A DNA stretch of 64,000 nt, from NCBI RefSeq assembly GCF_000717915.1, contig NZ_JOCX01000019.1:44739-108738 (forward strand). The letters run 5' to 3'. Source of the DNA: Streptomyces sp. NRRL S-244 (lineage in GTDB: Bacteria; Actinomycetota; Actinomycetes; Streptomycetales; Streptomycetaceae). Position 1 is the first letter of the stretch. Each line of letters opens with the position of its first letter. Under the pieces are notes generated by a model, which did not search any database, had not been told where the DNA came from, and saw only the letters and a program-made list of their open reading frames with translations. Below, in pieces: positions 7,879 to 15,673 of this stretch. Position numbers and translations under genes: made by a program.

Positions 7879-9078
7879 CTACGAGCCGACGGCCTCCGGT
7901 TCCTCGTGCGCCGCGGCCGGGGGCCGGTTGGTCGCGACCGGGCGGGACGGCGCCGCCGGGACGGGCGGGGCCGAGGCCACGAAGGGGCGCCACCACGGCT
8001 CGCTCGGGGCGCCCGCGTCGCCCGGCTCGAACGGCTGGCCCGGGATCGGCAGGGCGATCGCCGCTCCGGTGGCCTCGGAGGCGGCCACGGTGCCCTCGCC
8101 CGGCTCGTCCCACGGGTGCAGCGCCAGGTTGAAGGTGCCCCAGTGGATCGGCAGCATCGTGCCGTGCGGGATCCCGCCCTGGAGGTCGAGGTGGGCCTGC
8201 ATGCCCTCCTCGGGGGTCATGTGGATGTCGGGCCAGTACTCCGAGTACGCACCGATCTGGATCATCGTGGCGTCGAAGGGGCCGTGCGCGGCGCCGATCT
8301 CCGCGAACCCGGGGAAGTACCCCGTGTCGCCGCTGTGGAAGATCCGGTGCTCGTCGCCCGCGACCACCCACGAGGCCCACAGGGTGTTCTGCTGGTTGCG
8401 CAGGCCGCGCCCGCAGAAGTGCCGCGCGGGGGTCGCCGTCAGCGAGAGCCCCGCGATCTCGGTGGCCTCGTTCCAGTCGAGCTCGCGCAGCCGGTCCGGG
8501 GACACGCCCCAGCGCTCCAGGTGGGCGCCGACGCCGAGCGGCACGGCGAAGACCGTGTCCGTCCCGGCCAGCTCCTTGATGGTCGGCAGGTCGAGGTGAT
8601 CGTAGTGGTCGTGCGAGATCACCACGGCGTCGACCGGCCCCAGCGAGGCCAGCGGTACGGGGACGGGGTGCAGCCGCTTGGGACCGGCGAACGGGAACGG
8701 AGAACAGCGCTCACCCCACACGGGGTCGAACAGCACCCGCCGCCCGTCGATCTCCGCGAGCACGCCCGAGTGCCCCATCCAGGTCAGGCGCAACCCGCTG
8801 ACCGGCGGTTTCGCCAGCTCGGCGAGGGTCGTCGGATACACCGGGATCGGCGCGCCCGGGTTGCGCCGGGTGCGCTGCTCCTTGTGGAAGTAGATCTTGG
8901 CGAACTCCATCATGGAGCCGGAGGGCCTGGTCCGGGCCCCGACCGGGTTCTGGAAGACGCCGTCGGCGAAGTTCGGCGAGCGCCGGATCCGCTCCAGGCG
9001 GGCGCCGGACGGATCCGCGCCGAAGGCTTCGGGCCGCAGGGCGCGCAGCCGAGGACGCAGGGGACGGGAGCCGGTCAA
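7879..9078 (-). CDS. Metallo-beta-lactamase-fold hydrolase (NAPE-PLD/UlaG-like)
   Basis: 399-residue MBL-fold hydrolase. The zinc motif HDHYDHLD is near residue 180, with further ligands in ARHFCGRG and HSGDTGYF and a late HWGTFNLALHPW segment. This combination (long N-terminus, HxHxDH, FHSGDTG and HWGTF) resembles the NAPE-phospholipase D and UlaG branches, so the substrate may be a phosphodiester or lactone. The last 40 residues are Ala/Pro-rich. It stands alone on the minus strand. Reaction specificity is unproven. Confidence 0.88.
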   Translation of the reverse strand: MTGSRPLRPRLRALRPEAFGADPSGARLERIRRSPNFADGVFQNPVGARTRPSGSMMEFAKIYFHKEQRTRRNPGAPIPVYPTTLAELAKPPVSGLRLTWMGHSGVLAEIDGRRVLFDPVWGERCSPFPFAGPKRLHPVPVPLASLGPVDAVVISHDHYDHLDLPTIKELAGTDTVFAVPLGVGAHLERWGVSPDRLRELDWNEATEIAGLSLTATPARHFCGRGLRNQQNTLWASWVVAGDEHRIFHSGDTGYFPGFAEIGAAHGPFDATMIQIGAYSEYWPDIHMTPEEGMQAHLDLQGGIPHGTMLPIHWGTFNLALHPWDEPGEGTVAASEATGAAIALPIPGQPFEPGDAGAPSEPWWRPFVASAPPVPAAPSRPVATNRPPAAAHEEPEAVGS

Positions 9079-9193
9079 AGCGCCTCCTGGGAGGGTGGGG
9101 CGGATGGTCGTGAGGCCGTACGGAATACCGGTCTACCACCTTGCCAACGCGCACCGGCCCCGAAGGATTCCGCCGCGCGCCTCCGTTCTCGCG

Positions 9194-9234
9194 CCCTCCC
9201 CTCCCGTCCCCTCCCGCCCCTTCCCCTTCCCCCC
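9194..9234 (-). other. Putative G-quadruplex tract downstream of the SGNH hydrolase gene
   Basis: On the minus strand this stretch has eight consecutive runs of three to six G separated by only one or two bases; on the plus strand it is an almost pure C/T tract. It begins about 20 bases after the SGNH hydrolase stop, so it would be transcribed as the 3' untranslated region and could act as an RNA G-quadruplex (pausing, termination or stability). Sequence pattern is seen; folding is inferred. Confidence 0.7.
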
Positions 9235-9253
9235 TCGCGTCCGTCCCGCCGCG

Positions 9254-10039
9254 CTACAGCGGCAGCAGGTCCGGACGCTTCGCCTCCACGTGGTCCCCGG
9301 AGGACTCGCCGCGCAGCCGCCGCCCGATCCAGGGCACCAGATACTCCCGCGCCCACTGGATGTTGTCCCGGGTCACGTCCACCGAGCCGCGCGGCTGCTG
9401 CGGCGGCCACGGCTGGTCGGGATCGGCCGGCACCTCCAGCCCCAGCACCTGGGCGGCGCGCAGCGCGACCCGGGTGTGCCCCTCGGGCGACAGGTGCAGC
9501 CGGTCGTCGTCCCAAGCCCGCCGGTCCTGAACGGACTTCAGGGACCAGAGGTCGAGCACCGGGCAGTCGTAGCGGTCCGCGATGGCGCGCACGTGCGCGT
9601 TGTACGTCGCGATCTTGCCCCGCAGGTGCTTGAGGACCGGAACGCCCCGGGTGTCGAAGCCCGTGGTGATCATGACCTGGCCGACGGCCCCGGTGAGGTC
9701 GGCGACCGCCGCCTCGAACCGCTCCGCCGCGTCGTCCGGGTCGCTGCCGGGCCGGATGATGTCGTTTCCGCCCGCGCAGAAGCTCACCAGGTCCGGTGCG
9801 AGCTCCTTGGCCCGGGGGACCTGTTCGGCCACGACCTGGTCGAGGAGGCGCCCCCGCACGGCCAGGTTCGCGTACCGGAATTCGTTTTCCTCGCGCCGAT
9901 CGGCCAGGAGTACGGCCAGCCGGTCCGCCCAGCCGAGAAAGGTCCCCCCGGGCCCCGGGTCCCCCACACCCTCGGTGAAGCTGTCCCCGATCGCCGCGTA
10001 CGAGCCGATGGTCTTGAGTGTCGTCTTCGTCGCTGCCAC
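9254..10039 (-). CDS. SGNH/GDSL family hydrolase
   Basis: 261-residue esterase/lipase-type hydrolase without a signal peptide, so cytoplasmic. Block I GDSFTEG (Ser nucleophile, residues 18-24), block III GGND (about residue 90) and block V DDRLHLSPEGH with the Asp-His pair are all present. The GTG start has GAAGGA about nine bases upstream; a nearby ATG is out of frame. It is transcribed alone or with the downstream hydrolase, from which a G-rich tract separates it. Substrate unknown. Confidence 0.92.
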   Translation of the reverse strand: MAATKTTLKTIGSYAAIGDSFTEGVGDPGPGGTFLGWADRLAVLLADRREENEFRYANLAVRGRLLDQVVAEQVPRAKELAPDLVSFCAGGNDIIRPGSDPDDAAERFEAAVADLTGAVGQVMITTGFDTRGVPVLKHLRGKIATYNAHVRAIADRYDCPVLDLWSLKSVQDRRAWDDDRLHLSPEGHTRVALRAAQVLGLEVPADPDQPWPPQQPRGSVDVTRDNIQWAREYLVPWIGRRLRGESSGDHVEAKRPDLLPL

Positions 10040-10137
10040 GAGAACACATCCTTCACCCCGGCGCGTGACCTACGCCACCGTAGGCAGGGGTTGACGGGCC
10101 GTGATCTATACCACCCGGTCGGTACGGAATAACAGCG

Positions 10138-10174
10138 CGTGAGGCCGGGACCCCCCTCGGGTCCCGGCCTCACG
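10138..10174 (-). terminator. Intrinsic terminator of the LysM/M23 peptidase gene
   Basis: A perfect 16-bp stem CGTGAGGCCGGGACCC with a five-base loop begins 32 bases after the peptidase stop on the minus strand and is followed by GCTGTTATT. Confidence 0.88.
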
Positions 10175-10205
10175 GGTCCGGCTGCCTCTCCGACGGCGGG
10201 AGCCG

Positions 10206-11207
10206 TCAGATGCTCACGCCCTTCGAGCGGAGGTAGGCCAGCGGGTCGATGTCCGAGCCGTAGGACGGCCCGGTGCGGATCTCGAAGTGCAGGTGCGGCC
10301 CGGTCGAGTTGCCGGTGGAGCCGGAGAGGCCGATGGTCTGGCCGCCGGTCACGCTCTGGCCGACCGAGACGGACAGCTGGGACAGGTGGCCGTACTGGGA
10401 GTACTTGCCGTCCGCGTGCCGGATGACGACCTCGTTGCCGTACGCGCCGCCCCAGCCGGCGGAGACCACGGTGCCCGCGCCGACGGCGCGGACGGTGGTG
10501 CCGGAGCTCGCGATGAAGTCGACACCGGTGTGGTAGCCGCTGGACCACATGGCACCGGGGGTCTTGTACTGGGTGGAGATCCCGCCACCGCCGACGGGGG
10601 CGACGAAGCCGGCGGCGCTGACCGTACCGGCGGCGGACTTGGCGGTGGCGGCCTTCTTGGCGGGCGCGGCGGGCGCGGCGGCGGGGGCCGGCGCGGCGTC
10701 CGCGGAGCCCTTGGCGTCCGAGGCCGAGTCCGCACCCGAGTCCGCACCCGAGTCCGAGGACTTCTTCGCCGGGGCCGGGGCCGCCTTCCGCGCGGGAGCC
10801 GGGGCCGCCTCACCCTTCGCGCCGAGGGTCAGCTTCAGCCCGGGGTGGATCAGCGAGGGGTCGGCGCCGACGGCCTCGCGGTTGTCGGCGTACAGCTGCT
10901 GCCAGCCGCCCGAGAGGTGGCGGTCCTGGGCGATCTTGGAGAGGTAGTCACCCGGCACGACCGTGTAGACGGCCGAAGTGGCCGGCGAGCCCTGCTCGGC
11001 AGCGGCGGGCGCGGCCTGGAGCGCCGCCGGAAGCTGCGCCGCCTGCACGGGAGCCGCCGCGGGAGCGGCGGCCGGGGCGCCTGCCGCGTGGGCGCCGGCC
11101 GCGCCCAGCAGCGGCAGCGCGAGGGCCGCACCGCCGGTGCCCGCGACGGCGAAGCCGCGCGCCATGGAACGGGACTTGGGACGTCGGTGCTTACCCTTTG
11201 CAGGCAT
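10206..11207 (-). CDS. Secreted LysM and M23 domain cell-wall hydrolase
   Basis: 333-residue exported murein endopeptidase. A twin-Arg-like/basic N-terminus and hydrophobic core ending AGAHAAG form the signal peptide (residues 1-42). A LysM domain follows (VYTVVPGDYLSKIAQDRH, about 80-130), then an Ala/Pro/Lys linker, then the M23 lysostaphin-like domain with zinc motifs HTGVDF and HLHFEIR. The start gives a GAGGA site seven bases upstream. The long leader contains a cyclic-di-AMP riboswitch, as known for resuscitation-promoting and M23 wall hydrolases in Streptomyces, tying expression to c-di-AMP. Confidence 0.95.
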   Translation of the reverse strand: MPAKGKHRRPKSRSMARGFAVAGTGGAALALPLLGAAGAHAAGAPAAAPAAAPVQAAQLPAALQAAPAAAEQGSPATSAVYTVVPGDYLSKIAQDRHLSGGWQQLYADNREAVGADPSLIHPGLKLTLGAKGEAAPAPARKAAPAPAKKSSDSGADSGADSASDAKGSADAAPAPAAAPAAPAKKAATAKSAAGTVSAAGFVAPVGGGGISTQYKTPGAMWSSGYHTGVDFIASSGTTVRAVGAGTVVSAGWGGAYGNEVVIRHADGKYSQYGHLSQLSVSVGQSVTGGQTIGLSGSTGNSTGPHLHFEIRTGPSYGSDIDPLAYLRSKGVSI

Positions 11208-11220
11208 GGCGAATTCCTCT

Positions 11221-11425
11221 CCGTCGCCTGCGAGGTGAGCTGTCGGGTTCGGACTGGAGATGTCCGGCCGCACATGAACAGAACATGGACGGCTTCACCC
11301 CGAGCTGCCCCGATGCGAATGATCGGGAACAGCGGCTTACCTGGTTCCCCCGCTCCTGCCGCGCGCGTGAATAGTCGGGTGCGGTTTCCGGACGGCGGCA
11401 GGATTCGGCGGTCCATCCGGATCGA
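11221..11425 (-). promoter_or_regulatory. Cyclic-di-AMP riboswitch (ydaO/yuaA type)
   Basis: The leader of the LysM/M23 gene, read on the minus strand, contains the hallmark elements in order: GCGGGGGAACCAGGTAAG (around 11335-11354), CTCGGGGTGAAGCC (11291-11304) and the 3' consensus AACCCGACAGCTCACCTCGC (11230-11249). The 3' end lies about 13 bases before the gene start, over the ribosome site region. c-di-AMP binding normally turns expression off. The 5' boundary is approximate. Confidence 0.85.
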
Positions 11426-11698
11426 TCGCGAAGGTAATCGAGTTGAGCCGCACCGAACAAGCCACGAATTTCCTGACGGATTCGCAGAAGCGGGAATCCG
11501 CCGGAATTCCGGTCACCCTCCGTCCATTCCCCGGCGCCAACAACCGCCCCGGCCGGGCCATTCGGCTTTGACGATCAGGCACTCACGGTCACCGTATGAT
11601 CTGGCTCACGGGGCCGCGCCCGATCTCGCCTCCGGTGATGGCAAGTTGGCCCCAAGTAGTGTAATTCGGACAGAACACGACGATGCGGAGGAGTTCCC
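11426..11698. other. Divergent intergenic region upstream of riboswitch and phosphatase gene
   Basis: Together with the riboswitch this makes a 491-base gene-free stretch. The half nearest 11426 must carry the promoter for the riboswitch transcript. On the phosphatase side a TTGACG (11568) and a TGTAAT (11660) occur but not at good mutual spacing, so no promoter is called. A clear GAGGAG ribosome site for the phosphatase lies at 11688-11693. Base composition is slightly less GC-rich than the neighbouring genes. Confidence 0.5.
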
Positions 11699-12517
11699 GT
11701 GACCCAGCAGATACCCCGGCCCCCGCGGACGGAGCCCGTACCGGAGCCCGAGCTCGCGGGAGTGCGCAACTTCCGTGACGTGGGCGGCCTCCCGACCACC
11801 GACGGGCGGAGGGTCAAGCCGGGAAAACTGTTCCGTAGCGGACATCTGGCACATGCCACCGAAACCGATGCAGAATTCCTCGCATCGCTCGGCCTGCACA
11901 CCATCTTCGACTTCCGCAACAACGCCGACCACGCCCTGGAGGGGGCCGACGTCGAGCTCCCCGGCGTACGGAACGTCAACATCCCGCTGTCGGATCCGGC
12001 CGACGGCAGGGAGTTCTGGAAGATGGTCCGCGACGGCGACGTCGAACAGCTCCGCGGGCTCCTCGGTGACGGAAAGGCCGCCGCCCGGATGGCCGACTCG
12101 TACCGCACGATGATCGAGAAGCGCACCCCCGAGCACAGCCGGGTCCTGCACGCCCTCGCCGAGGACAGCGTTCCGGCGCTCATGCACTGCGCGGCCGGCA
12201 AGGACCGGGCCGGTCTGTCGATCGCCGTCACCCTGCTCGCGCTGGGCGTCGAGCGCGAGGCGATCGTGGCGGACTACCTGGAGTCCAACGCCCCGCACCG
12301 CCGCTATCGCGTGCGCCGCGGCAGCGATGCGCCCGAGGCCCGCTCCCCCGAGGTGATGGAGCTGCTCTCGCCGCTCTTCGACGCCCGCGCCGAGTACCTG
12401 ACGGCCGCCTTCGACAGCATCGACGGGCACTGGGGCGGGGTCGACCGGTACCTCGCCGAGGGCCTCGGACTCACGCCCGAGACCCTCGGCCTGCTGCGGG
12501 ACCGGCTGCTCGACTGA
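11699..12517 (+). CDS. Tyrosine-protein phosphatase (MptpB/LipA type)
   Basis: 272-residue protein phosphatase. The catalytic P-loop HCAAGKDRAG (residues about 162-171) fits the HCxxGKDR variant of MptpB-like phosphatases that act on phosphotyrosine and sometimes phosphoinositides. The N-terminal GVRNFRDVGGLPTTDGRRV segment and FRSGHL are also typical. The GTG start has GAGGAG five bases upstream. There is no signal peptide. It converges with the hopanoid operon end; no functional link is evident. Confidence 0.92.
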   Translation: MTQQIPRPPRTEPVPEPELAGVRNFRDVGGLPTTDGRRVKPGKLFRSGHLAHATETDAEFLASLGLHTIFDFRNNADHALEGADVELPGVRNVNIPLSDPADGREFWKMVRDGDVEQLRGLLGDGKAAARMADSYRTMIEKRTPEHSRVLHALAEDSVPALMHCAAGKDRAGLSIAVTLLALGVEREAIVADYLESNAPHRRYRVRRGSDAPEARSPEVMELLSPLFDARAEYLTAAFDSIDGHWGGVDRYLAEGLGLTPETLGLLRDRLLD

Positions 12518-12529
12518 CAGCCCGCCCCA

Positions 12530-12570
12530 TCCGTGGAGCAGACCGCCGGCCGCGTCCGTGGAGCAGACCG
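12530..12570. repeat. 16-bp direct repeat between convergent genes
   Basis: TCCGTGGAGCAGACCG occurs twice with a 25-base period, filling the spacer between the phosphatase stop and the hpnO stop. The second copy abuts the hpnO stop codon. It looks like a small tandem duplication; no hairpin terminator is seen there. Confidence 0.6.
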
Positions 12571-13953
12571 TCAGCCGCCGCCGACGGCCTGCTTCACCAG
12601 CGTCCTGCCGAAGTCCCACATCAGGGCGCCCCCGCCGTGCGCCTCATCCATGACCTCGCGGAAGGCCCCGACGAACCGGTCGACGTCCCCCTCGTCCACG
12701 ATCAGCGGCGGGATGAGCTTGATGACCTCCAGGTGGTCGCCCGACACCTGCGTCAGGATCCGGTGCTTCTGCAGCAGCGGCACCACGACCATCTGCGCGA
12801 AGAGCCCCTTGCGGGCCGCCTGGAGCATCGCCCAACGGCTGCGCAGCCCGAGCGACGACGGCCGCCCGAACTCGATCCCGATCATCAGGCCGCGCCCGCG
12901 CACCTCGTGGAGCAGCTCGTACTCGTCCACGAGCGCGGCCAGCCGCCCGCGCAGCAGGTCGCCCATCGCGCGCGCGTTGGCGACCACCGACTCGTCCTCC
13001 ATGACGGAGAGCACCGCCAGCCCGGCCGCCATCGCCTGCGCGTTGGAGCCGAAGCTGGCGGAGTGCACCAGCACCCGGTCCATGGACGAGTAGACGCGTT
13101 TGAAGATCCAGTCCTTGCCCAGGGTCGCGCCCACCGGCACGTAGCCGCCCGAAAGGGCCTTGGCCACGCACACCAGGTCCGGCTCCACACCCGGCTCGTG
13201 CTGGTACGCGTAGAAATCGCCGGTCCGGCCGAGGCCCGTCTGCACCTCGTCCGCGATCAGCAGCGCCTTGTGCCGGTGCAGCAGCTCCTGCGCCGCGCGC
13301 AGGAATCCGGGCGGGGCCGCGAGCACGCCCTTGCCCTGGACCGGTTCGACGACGAAGGCGGCGACGTCGCCCCGCTTCAGCTCCCGCTCCAGGGCGGCCA
13401 GGTCCCCGAGCGGGATCTTCGTATCGGGCAGCAGCGGCGCGAAGCCGTCCCGGAAGCCGCCCTCCCCGTTGACCGACAGCGAGCCCGTGGTCAGCCCGTG
13501 GAAGGCGTGGTCGCAGTAGAGGATCCTCGTCCGCCCCGTGGCGTACCGGGCGAACTTCAGGGCCGTCTCCACCGCCTCGGTGCCGCTGTTGCCGAAGAAG
13601 ACCCGGTCCAGGTGCGGGCTGTACGAGAGCAGCTTCTCCGCCAGCAGCCCGGGCAGCGGCTGGCAGTCGAAGCGGGTCAGATCGGCGAGCTGCGCGTCCA
13701 GGACGTCGTGCAGGGCCCGGCGGACCACCGGGTGGTGCCGGCCCAGGCCCATCACCCCGAACCCGGCCAGCATGTCCAGGTAGTCGTTGCCCTCGGCGTC
13801 CCAGAAGTGCGCGCCCTCGGCCCGTACGTAGACCTTGTCGAAGCCGATCGTGTGCAGCATCCGGGGCAGCTGGTGGTTGAGGTGGCGCGCGTGGAGCTCG
13901 TACCGTTCCCCGCCCCGCTCGTCCAGCAGGGCGCGGAGGTCGAAACCGGTCAC
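12571..13953 (-). CDS. hpnO: Class III aminotransferase, aminobacteriohopanetriol synthesis
   Basis: 460-residue PLP-dependent class III (ornithine-type) aminotransferase, last gene of the hopanoid operon. The PLP lysine sits in CVAKALSGGYVPVGA, the cofactor aspartate in ADEVQTGLGRTG and the phosphate-binding region in FGNSGTEAVETALKFAR. HpnO-type enzymes convert the hopanoid side chain to the 35-amino form (aminobacteriohopanetriol). Its ATG overlaps the hpnH stop by four bases. In S. coelicolor, as recalled, dxs and ispG copies separate these two genes; here they are directly coupled. Confidence 0.92.
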   Translation of the reverse strand: MTGFDLRALLDERGGERYELHARHLNHQLPRMLHTIGFDKVYVRAEGAHFWDAEGNDYLDMLAGFGVMGLGRHHPVVRRALHDVLDAQLADLTRFDCQPLPGLLAEKLLSYSPHLDRVFFGNSGTEAVETALKFARYATGRTRILYCDHAFHGLTTGSLSVNGEGGFRDGFAPLLPDTKIPLGDLAALERELKRGDVAAFVVEPVQGKGVLAAPPGFLRAAQELLHRHKALLIADEVQTGLGRTGDFYAYQHEPGVEPDLVCVAKALSGGYVPVGATLGKDWIFKRVYSSMDRVLVHSASFGSNAQAMAAGLAVLSVMEDESVVANARAMGDLLRGRLAALVDEYELLHEVRGRGLMIGIEFGRPSSLGLRSRWAMLQAARKGLFAQMVVVPLLQKHRILTQVSGDHLEVIKLIPPLIVDEGDVDRFVGAFREVMDEAHGGGALMWDFGRTLVKQAVGGG

Positions 13954-14978
13954 GGCTTCTCCCGGTTCCCCGAGACCGTCTCGCGGGCGGCGCGCAGGGA
14001 TTCCTTGAGGGAGCCCATGGTGGCGAGGACGGCGGTGGGCTCGTAGCCGCAGTGCGCCATGCAGTTCGCGCAGCGCGGGTCCTTCCCGCGGCCGTACTTG
14101 CTCCAGTCGGTTTCCTCGATCAGTTCCCGGTACGTGGGCACGTACCCGTCGCTCATCAGATAGCAGGGGCGCTGCCAGCCGAAGAGGGAGTAATTCGGAA
14201 TGGCCCAGGCGGTGCAGGGGAAATCCGCCTTGCCCTCCAGGAAGTCCAGGAAGAGCGGGGAGTGGTTGAGCCGCCAGCGCCGCCGGTTTCCGCCCGCGAA
14301 GGCCTTCTTGAACAGGTCCCGGGTCTGCTCGACGCCCAGGAAGTGCTCCTGGTCGGGTGCCTTTTCGTAGGCGTAGGCGGGCGAGATCATCATTTCGTCG
14401 ACCTTGAGGTCGTCATTGAGGTAGTTGAGCACCTCGATGATCGTCTGCGGGGTGTCGGTGTTGAAGAAGGTGGAGTTGGTGGTGACCCGGAACCCGCGCC
14501 TCTTCGCCTCCTTGATGGCGGCGACCGCCTCGTCGAAGACGCCTTCCTTGGCCACCGACTCGTCGTGGCGTTCGCGCAGTCCGTCGATGTGCACCGCGAA
14601 GGCGAAGTACGGGGACGGGGTGAACTTCTCGATCTTCTTGCGCAGCAGCATCGCGTTGGTGCACAGGAACACGTACTTCCGCTTTGCCACCAGCTGCCGG
14701 ACGATCTCGTCGATCTGCGGGTGCATCAGGGGCTCGCCGCCCGCGATGGACACCATCGGCGCGCCGGATTCCAGGACGGCGCCGACCGCCTGGGCCACCG
14801 GCATGCGCTGCTTGAGCACGCCCGCCGGGTGCTGGATCTTCCCGCACCCCTCGCACGCCAGATTGCAGGCGTAGAGCGGTTCCAGCTCGACGATCAGCGG
14901 GAACTTCTCACGCTTGCGGAGCTTCTGTTCGAGCAGATACGTCCCGACCCTGATGGACTGTCGCAGCGGCATGGCCAT
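13950..14978 (-). CDS. hpnH: Adenosyl-hopene transferase, radical SAM
   Basis: 342-residue radical SAM enzyme that adds adenosine to diploptene to make adenosylhopane. The cluster motif CNLACEGCGK (CxxxCxxC) is near residue 35, a GGEPLMHP motif follows, and the C-terminal cysteines in CANCMAHCGYEP are typical of the family. The ATG chosen lies eight bases after a perfect AGGAGG; an in-frame GTG three codons earlier overlaps that ribosome site and is unlikely. The stop overlaps hpnO, and the ribosome site overlaps the end of hpnG. Confidence 0.95.
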   Translation of the reverse strand: MAMPLRQSIRVGTYLLEQKLRKREKFPLIVELEPLYACNLACEGCGKIQHPAGVLKQRMPVAQAVGAVLESGAPMVSIAGGEPLMHPQIDEIVRQLVAKRKYVFLCTNAMLLRKKIEKFTPSPYFAFAVHIDGLRERHDESVAKEGVFDEAVAAIKEAKRRGFRVTTNSTFFNTDTPQTIIEVLNYLNDDLKVDEMMISPAYAYEKAPDQEHFLGVEQTRDLFKKAFAGGNRRRWRLNHSPLFLDFLEGKADFPCTAWAIPNYSLFGWQRPCYLMSDGYVPTYRELIEETDWSKYGRGKDPRCANCMAHCGYEPTAVLATMGSLKESLRAARETVSGNREKP

Positions 14979-14983
14979 CTGGC

Positions 14984-15673
14984 TCACCTCCTGGGGAGCA
15001 GCAAAGAACGGTGCCAGTCATAAAACGCGGGCAGTACGGCACGCAATACGCGGAAGGCCGATATTCCACCGCGGAACGTGCCGATGCGGACGAGCTCATG
15101 CTCCGGAGCGTCCACGATCACCCGGACGGCCGCAACCGGACGGTTCCAGCCATCCGCGGCGGGCCGGGTCGCCGTCCACAGGGTGGCCGCGGACTCCATG
15201 TCGACCGCGATGGCGCCGGTGGCGCGCAGCCCGGCGCGTTCCTGGCCGCGGACGACATGGTCGGATCCGGTCAGTGCGCCGGTGTGCACGGTCCGGCCCG
15301 GAGCGGCCCGGGCCAGTGCCTCGGCGAGCAGGGCGGTGCCCGAGCACGCGACGGTGCCCCGCGGATCCCGGGCCTCCCCGGCGACGACCAGGTCGCCGGG
15401 GCTCATGCCGGGGACCAGCCCGGCGCAGAACCCGGTGGCGAGGACGGGGGCCCGGCGCAGCCCGGGCTCGGCGAGCGCCCGGCCGACGGCCCGCTCGGCG
15501 GCGCGCGGGCCCATGCCCGTGCGCAGCACGGCGTAGCCCGGTTCGGGGCGGGCGGCCCCGCGGCCGCCTCCGCTGCGCAGGGCCGCCTGTTCGATGCGCA
15601 GCGCGCAGGCGACCAGCAGCGGGGCGGGCGGCTCGGACGGTGCGGGGCCGTCGGCCCGGGCGGCGCCGGCCAT
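14984..15673 (-). CDS. hpnG: Adenosylhopane nucleoside phosphorylase-like protein
   Basis: 229-residue member of the nucleoside phosphorylase (MTA/SAH nucleosidase) fold. Supporting motifs are VLATGFCAGLVPGMSPGDLV, TGSDHVV and the nucleoside-binding AVDMESAAT. HpnG is required to remove adenine from adenosylhopane, giving ribosylhopane. The ATG shares one base with the shc stop (TGATG), and the stop lies next to the hpnH ribosome site. Length is usual for HpnG. Confidence 0.92.
   Translation of the reverse strand: MAGAARADGPAPSEPPAPLLVACALRIEQAALRSGGGRGAARPEPGYAVLRTGMGPRAAERAVGRALAEPGLRRAPVLATGFCAGLVPGMSPGDLVVAGEARDPRGTVACSGTALLAEALARAAPGRTVHTGALTGSDHVVRGQERAGLRATGAIAVDMESAATLWTATRPAADGWNRPVAAVRVIVDAPEHELVRIGTFRGGISAFRVLRAVLPAFYDWHRSLLLPRR

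Noticed and set aside
5870..8599. Very long plus-strand open frame across cvnA and the MBL hydrolase
   Set aside because: It is antisense to two well-supported genes, is Arg/Gly/His-rich and has no family motifs; long shadow frames are expected at this GC content.
11191..11460. 89-codon minus-strand frame upstream of the M23 peptidase
   Set aside because: It lies over the cyclic-di-AMP riboswitch; the peptide only reflects the conserved RNA.
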